25,418 nucleotides of DNA from NCBI GenBank assembly GCA_050743265.1, contig JBOGEN010000158.1:1-25418 (forward strand). Direction: 5' to 3'. This document shows, in pieces, positions 22,572 to 25,418 of the stretch. Position 1 is the stretch's first letter. Every line of letters begins with the position of its first letter. Position numbers and translations under genes: made by a program. The stretch comes from JBOGEN01 sp050743265. GTDB lineage: Bacteria; Actinomycetota; Actinomycetes; JBOGEN01. A model generated the notes under the pieces. The model saw only the letters and a list, made by a program, of their open reading frames with translations. It did not search any database and was not told where the DNA came from.

Positions 22572-23882
22572 ATGTTTTTCGACCCGAACGTCTCGGTCAT
22601 CATCGCCGTCCTGCTGCTGGCCGGCCTCATCGCCTTGCGTGCACCCCTGTTCGTCGCGCTGGGGTTCGGCGGCTTCGTCGGCCTGTACCTGCTCCAGGGC
22701 ATGACCGGCCTGGCGCAGATCCCCCTCACGCTCACCGGTCAGCTGGCGAACTTCACGCTGACCGCGATCCCGCTCTACATCCTCATGGGCGAGGTCCTGT
22801 CGGTGACGGGGCTGGGCAGGGACCTGTTCGAGACCGGCTACAAGTGGCTGCACCGGGTGCCGGGCAGCCTGGGGACGGCCAGCGTCAGCGCGTCGGCGAT
22901 GTTCGGCGCCATGTCCGGGGTCAGCCTCTCCGGCGTCGCCGTGGTGGGGCGCATGGCGGTACCCGCGATGCTCTCCCGCGGGTACAGCCCCTCGTTCGCC
23001 ACGGGCTCCGTCGTGGCCCCCGGGGCGCTGGCGATGCTCATCCCGCCGAGCCTGCCGTTCATCCTGTACTCGGCCATCACCGGCGTGAGCGTGGCGAAGC
23101 TGTTCGCCGGCGGCGTCGTGCCGGGCGTGCTGCTCGCGTTGCTCATGGGCACGTACATCGTCGTCCAGGCGACCCGCAGGCCGGAGCTCGCGCCACGTAC
23201 GGGAGAGCACATCTCGTGGGCGGAGAAGTTCGGCTCGCTGGGGCGGATCATGCCCGCGATCGTGCTCATCCTCCTGGTGCTCGGGTCCATGTACACCGGG
23301 ATCGCGACACCGACCGAGGCGGCCGCCGTCGGCGCGTTCGGCGCCTTCGTCATCGGCGGGCTGATCTACCGGACGCTGACCCGGGAGAACCTCAAGCGGA
23401 TCCTCGTGGCCACCACGCAGGTGAGCTGCTCGATGCTCGCCATCGTCGCGGCCGCGTTCGTGTTCACCAAGGTGCTCGTCAACGCGCGCGTGCCCGAGCA
23501 CATGACGAGCTTCGTCGCCGGTCTCGACATGCCGGCCTACCTGGTGATGCTCGCGATCATGCTCGTGCTGGTCGCGCTCGGCTGCCTGGTGGACGCCGCG
23601 TCCCTGCTGCTGGTCGTCACGCCGGTGCTGGTGCCCGTGGTCATCGAGCTGGGGTACAGCCCGCTGTGGTTCGGCGTGCTGCTCGTGATGAACCTCGAGA
23701 TGGCGGTGATCACGCCCCCGGTCGGCCTCAACCTGTACGCGATGAAGTCCGTGGTGCCCGATCTGCAGCTCACCGACATCATCCGCGGGATCTGGCCGTA
23801 CCTCTTCCTGGAGCTCGGCTTCCTCATGCTGATGATGGCGATCCCGGAGATCTCCCTCTGGCTACCCGGCACACTCGAGTGA
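22572..23882 (+). CDS. dctM: TRAP transporter large permease (DctM family)
   Basis: A protein of 436 residues with about 12 hydrophobic segments. Family signatures include A-I-P-L-Y-I-L-M-G-E (near 65-74), F-G-A-M-S-G-V-S-L-S-G-V-A (near 111-123), P-G-A-L-A-M-L-I-P-P-S (near 150-160) and T-G-I-A-T-P-T-E-A-A-A-V-G-A-F-G (near 241-256). V-I-T-P-P-V-G-L-N is in the last fifth. It carries the Na+-coupled transport path of the TRAP system. The ATG at 22572 has only a weak purine-rich upstream region. It is the last gene of the operon; a 192-bp gap with no recognisable gene leads to the tRNA-Thr. Confidence 0.95.
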   Translation: MFFDPNVSVIIAVLLLAGLIALRAPLFVALGFGGFVGLYLLQGMTGLAQIPLTLTGQLANFTLTAIPLYILMGEVLSVTGLGRDLFETGYKWLHRVPGSLGTASVSASAMFGAMSGVSLSGVAVVGRMAVPAMLSRGYSPSFATGSVVAPGALAMLIPPSLPFILYSAITGVSVAKLFAGGVVPGVLLALLMGTYIVVQATRRPELAPRTGEHISWAEKFGSLGRIMPAIVLILLVLGSMYTGIATPTEAAAVGAFGAFVIGGLIYRTLTRENLKRILVATTQVSCSMLAIVAAAFVFTKVLVNARVPEHMTSFVAGLDMPAYLVMLAIMLVLVALGCLVDAASLLLVVTPVLVPVVIELGYSPLWFGVLLVMNLEMAVITPPVGLNLYAMKSVVPDLQLTDIIRGIWPYLFLELGFLMLMMAIPEISLWLPGTLE

Positions 23883-24074
23883 CGTCAGGGCCGCCGCGTG
23901 CCCGGGAGCCGGGGCGGACGGCCAGCCGGCTCCGGCGGTGGCTGGGGCTCGGGGTCGAGGGGGCTGAACCGTGCTCTGCGGTGCCGTACCCTGGGGACCG
24001 TGCAGGGGCCGCAGCCGGCGGCGTCCGCCGGTTTCGCCCGGGGGACGCGCGGTGTGTATCGTCGTCTCCCGCTC

Positions 24075-24147
24075 GCCCCAATAGCTCAGTCGGTAGAGCG
24101 TCTCCATGGTAAGGAGAAGGTCTACGGTTCGATTCCGTATTGGGGCT
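24075..24147 (+). tRNA. tRNA-Thr (anticodon GGT)
   Basis: The 73-nt cloverleaf folds cleanly: acceptor GCCCCAA with TTGGGGC, D-stem GCTC/GAGC, anticodon stem TCTCC/GGAGA around ATGGTAA (anticodon GGT, reading ACC), variable AGGTC, T-stem TACGG/CCGTA with loop TTCGATT. The discriminator is T and the CCA end is not encoded. It is 39 bp upstream of the tRNA-Met. Confidence 0.96.
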
Positions 24148-24186
24148 CTGCAGGCCGGCCGCCAGCGGCGGGCGGCTGCCGCCCTC

Positions 24187-24259
24187 GGCGGTGTAGCTCA
24201 GTTGGTAGAGCAAGCGGCTCATAATCGCTGTGTCGTCGGTTCAAGTCCGGCCACCGCTA
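24187..24259 (+). tRNA. tRNA-Met, elongator (anticodon CAT)
   Basis: The 73-nt cloverleaf has acceptor GGCGGTG with CACCGCT (first pair a G-U wobble), D-stem GCTC/GAGC, anticodon stem AGCGG/TCGCT around CTCATAA (anticodon CAT) and T-stem GTCGG/CCGGC with TTCAAGT. The three G-C pairs of the anticodon stem that mark initiator tRNA are absent, so this is the elongator type, although a tRNA-Ile modified at the C is not fully excluded. CCA is not encoded. Confidence 0.93.
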
Positions 24260-24302
24260 CCGATCAGGTCCGAAGTCGTCCGCATGTGAGAAAGGCGCTC
24301 CC

Positions 24303-24467
24303 GTGGCTGCCACAGACGTCCGCCCCAAGATCACGCTGGCCTGCGTGGAGTGCAAGCACCGCAACTACATCACCAAGAAGAACCGCCGCAACGATCCCGA
24401 CCGGCTCGAGATCAAGAAGTTCTGCCCGAACTGCGGCACGCACCGCCCGCACCGCGAGACGCGCTGA
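24303..24467 (+). CDS. rpmG: 50S ribosomal protein bL33
   Basis: A protein of 54 residues from a GTG with gagaaagg seven bases upstream. The sequence reads K-I-T-L-A-C-V-E-C (9-17), N-Y-I-T-K-K-N-R-R-N (21-30), L-E-I-K-K-F-C-P-N-C (35-44) and ends H-R-E-T-R. Cys pairs at 14/17 and 41/44 make this the zinc-binding (C+) form, which in some actinobacteria coexists with a Cys-free copy made under zinc limitation. Placement right after tRNA-Thr and tRNA-Met and before two MaoC genes is a conserved actinobacterial arrangement. Confidence 0.97.
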   Translation: MAATDVRPKITLACVECKHRNYITKKNRRNDPDRLEIKKFCPNCGTHRPHRETR

Positions 24468-24491
24468 CCCGGGTGGGGTGAGCCTCCCGGC

Positions 24492-24947
24492 ATGCCACTC
24501 GACCCCTCCTTCGTCGGGCGTGCGTACCCGGCCACCGCGCCGTACGAGGTGGGCCGGGAGAAGATCCGCGAGTTCGCCGAGGCGATCGGCGACCCGAACC
24601 CCGCGTACCGCGACGTCGAGAGCGCCCGCGAGCTCGGCCACCCGGACGTGGTCGCGCCCCCGACGTTCCCCATCGTGGTGACGCTGCGGGCCTCCGACCA
24701 GGTGGTCGCTGACCCGGCACTCGGGCTCGACTACTCCCGCGTGGTGCACGGCGACCAGCGGTTCGTGGCCACCCGTCCGGTGCGGGCGGGCGACCGGCTG
24801 GTGGTCCGGACGACCGTCGACGCCATCAGGTCCGTGGCCGGCAACGACATCCTGTCCCTGCGCGGCGAGGTGTCCACCGAGACGGGCGAGCACGTCGGCT
24901 CCGCCTACTCCACCCTGGTCGCCCGGGCTCCCGAGGAGGCGTCGTGA
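24492..24947 (+). CDS. MaoC-type dehydratase, HadA-like (FAS1-like dehydratase domain)
   Basis: A protein of 151 residues from the ATG at 24492. It has the hot-dog fold pattern of the non-catalytic partner subunit: F-V-G-R-A-Y-P, R-E-K-I-R-E-F-A-E-A-I-G-D-P-N-P-A-Y (about 22-39), and V-V-A-P-P-T-F-P (about 53-60). The segment G-D-P-N-P-A-Y lacks the catalytic His of the D-x-N-P-x-H motif, consistent with a structural role like HadA in mycobacterial FAS-II. Its stop overlaps the start of the next MaoC gene (GTGA), which supplies the catalytic residues. It probably forms a heterodimeric (3R)-hydroxyacyl dehydratase. The mycolic-acid role itself would not apply outside mycolate-producing genera. 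Confidence 0.88.
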   Translation: MPLDPSFVGRAYPATAPYEVGREKIREFAEAIGDPNPAYRDVESARELGHPDVVAPPTFPIVVTLRASDQVVADPALGLDYSRVVHGDQRFVATRPVRAGDRLVVRTTVDAIRSVAGNDILSLRGEVSTETGEHVGSAYSTLVARAPEEAS

Positions 24948-25375
24948 CCGCCCGCGTCCGCTTCGACGAGGTGAACGTGGGCACCGCGCTGCCGGAGCGG
25001 ACGTTCCACCTTCGCCGCGCGGACCTCGTGCGGTACGCGGGCGCGTCCGGCGACTTCAACCCGATCCACTGGAACGACCGCGTCGCCGCCGAGGTGGGCC
25101 TTCCCGGCGTCATCGCGCACGGCATGCTCACGATGGCGAAGGCGGCCCAGGCCGTCACCGACTGGCTGGGGGACCCCGGCGCGATCCTCGAGGTCGCGGT
25201 GCGCTTCACCCGGCCCGTGCTCGTCCCCGACGACGACGAGGGCGCGACCCTGCTGGCCGCCGGCCGCGTGGTGGAGAAGTTCTCCGAGGACCACCGGGCC
25301 AAGGTCGAGCTCACCGTCCACGCCGGCGAGGACAAGGTGCTCGGGCGCGCGCAGGCGATCGTCCGGCTGCGCTGA
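24944..25375 (+). CDS. MaoC-type dehydratase, HadB-like catalytic subunit
   Basis: A protein of 143 residues from a GTG inside the previous stop. It contains the full hydratase motif A-S-G-D-F-N-P-I-H-W-N-D (about 34-45) with catalytic Asp and His, followed by G-L-P-G-V-I-A-H-G-M-L. It should dehydrate a (3R)-hydroxyacyl thioester together with its partner encoded just upstream. Length is that of a single hot-dog domain. The stop is three bases before the GTG of the probable murB. Confidence 0.92.
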   Translation: MTARVRFDEVNVGTALPERTFHLRRADLVRYAGASGDFNPIHWNDRVAAEVGLPGVIAHGMLTMAKAAQAVTDWLGDPGAILEVAVRFTRPVLVPDDDEGATLLAAGRVVEKFSEDHRAKVELTVHAGEDKVLGRAQAIVRLR

Positions 25376-25378
25376 GCC

Positions 25379-25418
25379 GTGCGCGACCACCCGGGTGTGC
25401 CGCTGGCCCCGTTCACCA
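25379..25418 (+). CDS. murB: Probable UDP-N-acetylenolpyruvoylglucosamine reductase, N-terminus only
   Basis: Only 13 codons are inside the window, starting from a GTG three bases after the HadB-like stop: R-D-H-P-G-V-P-L-A-P-F-T. MurB proteins typically begin with a segment like V-P-L-A-x-x-T-T-L before the FAD-binding domain, and murB commonly follows the two MaoC genes in Micrococcales. No clear Shine-Dalgarno is present, as expected for a coupled gene. The call is tentative because the catalytic part is outside the window. Confidence 0.6.
   Translation, partial: MRDHPGVPLAPFT

Noticed and set aside
23905..23933. 8-bp stem (GGAGCCGG with CCGGCTCC) after dctM as an intrinsic terminator
   Set aside because: There is no T-run after it, and stems of this size arise by chance in such GC-rich sequence.
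24075..24147. tRNA-Thr as an integration site for the catabolic operon
   Set aside because: The operon is on the 5' side of the tRNA, no integrase gene is present, and no repeat of the tRNA 3' end was seen upstream.

Overview
The window is very GC-rich DNA (clearly above 70% by eye) with densely packed genes, GTG starts, 4-bp start/stop overlaps and a tRNA-Thr / tRNA-Met / rpmG / MaoC-MaoC / murB block. This points to an actinobacterium. A member of Micrococcales, such as a Cellulomonas-like organism, is plausible but is inferred from gene content only. No gap between genes exceeds 300 bases, and I saw no insertion sequence, CRISPR array, rRNA gene or prophage gene.

Region 1 (3-1105, + strand) holds the end of a small protein with a repeated R-V-D motif, translationally coupled to an RDD-family membrane protein. 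Region 2 (1030-10783, - strand) is a long co-directional run: SHOCT protein, DUF6325 protein, cydA, cydB, a type II NADH dehydrogenase, a GH15 glucoamylase/trehalase-like enzyme, DUF2252 and DUF2254. The cydA-cydB and cydB-ndh junctions both overlap by 4 bp. Together they encode a minimal respiratory chain, NADH to quinone to O2, in which the dehydrogenase pumps no protons. Region 3 (10880-12090) is a CGNR zinc-finger regulator divergent from a putative lipoprotein, with an inverted repeat and promoter-like sequences between them.

Region 4 (12128-23882) is the most interesting part. A LacI-family regulator and a LarA-family nickel-pincer racemase lie on the - strand. Divergent from them is a tightly packed + strand operon: CitE-like lyase, MmgE/PrpD, CaiB/BaiF CoA-transferase, MaoC-like hydratase, acyl-CoA dehydrogenase, LLM-class flavin oxidoreductase and a complete TRAP transporter (DctP, DctQ, DctM). 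From memory of the literature, the gene set resembles the itaconate-catabolism operon of Pseudomonas aeruginosa (the PA0878-PA0886 region: CoA-transferase, hydratase, citramalyl-CoA lyase, acyl-CoA dehydrogenase, PrpD-like protein, TRAP transporter). Here it has a LacI instead of a LysR regulator, an LLM oxidoreductase and a nearby LarA. A reasonable working model is uptake of a C5 (or similar) branched dicarboxylate by the TRAP system, CoA activation, dehydrogenation and/or hydration, and cleavage by the CitE-like lyase into central metabolites. The actual substrate cannot be read from sequence. A 13-bp perfect palindrome between the LacI gene and the operon is the likely operator.

Region 5 (24075-25418, + strand) is a housekeeping block: tRNA-Thr(GGT), tRNA-Met(CAT), ribosomal protein bL33 (54 codons), two overlapping MaoC-type dehydratase genes and the first codons of a probable murB cut by the window end.
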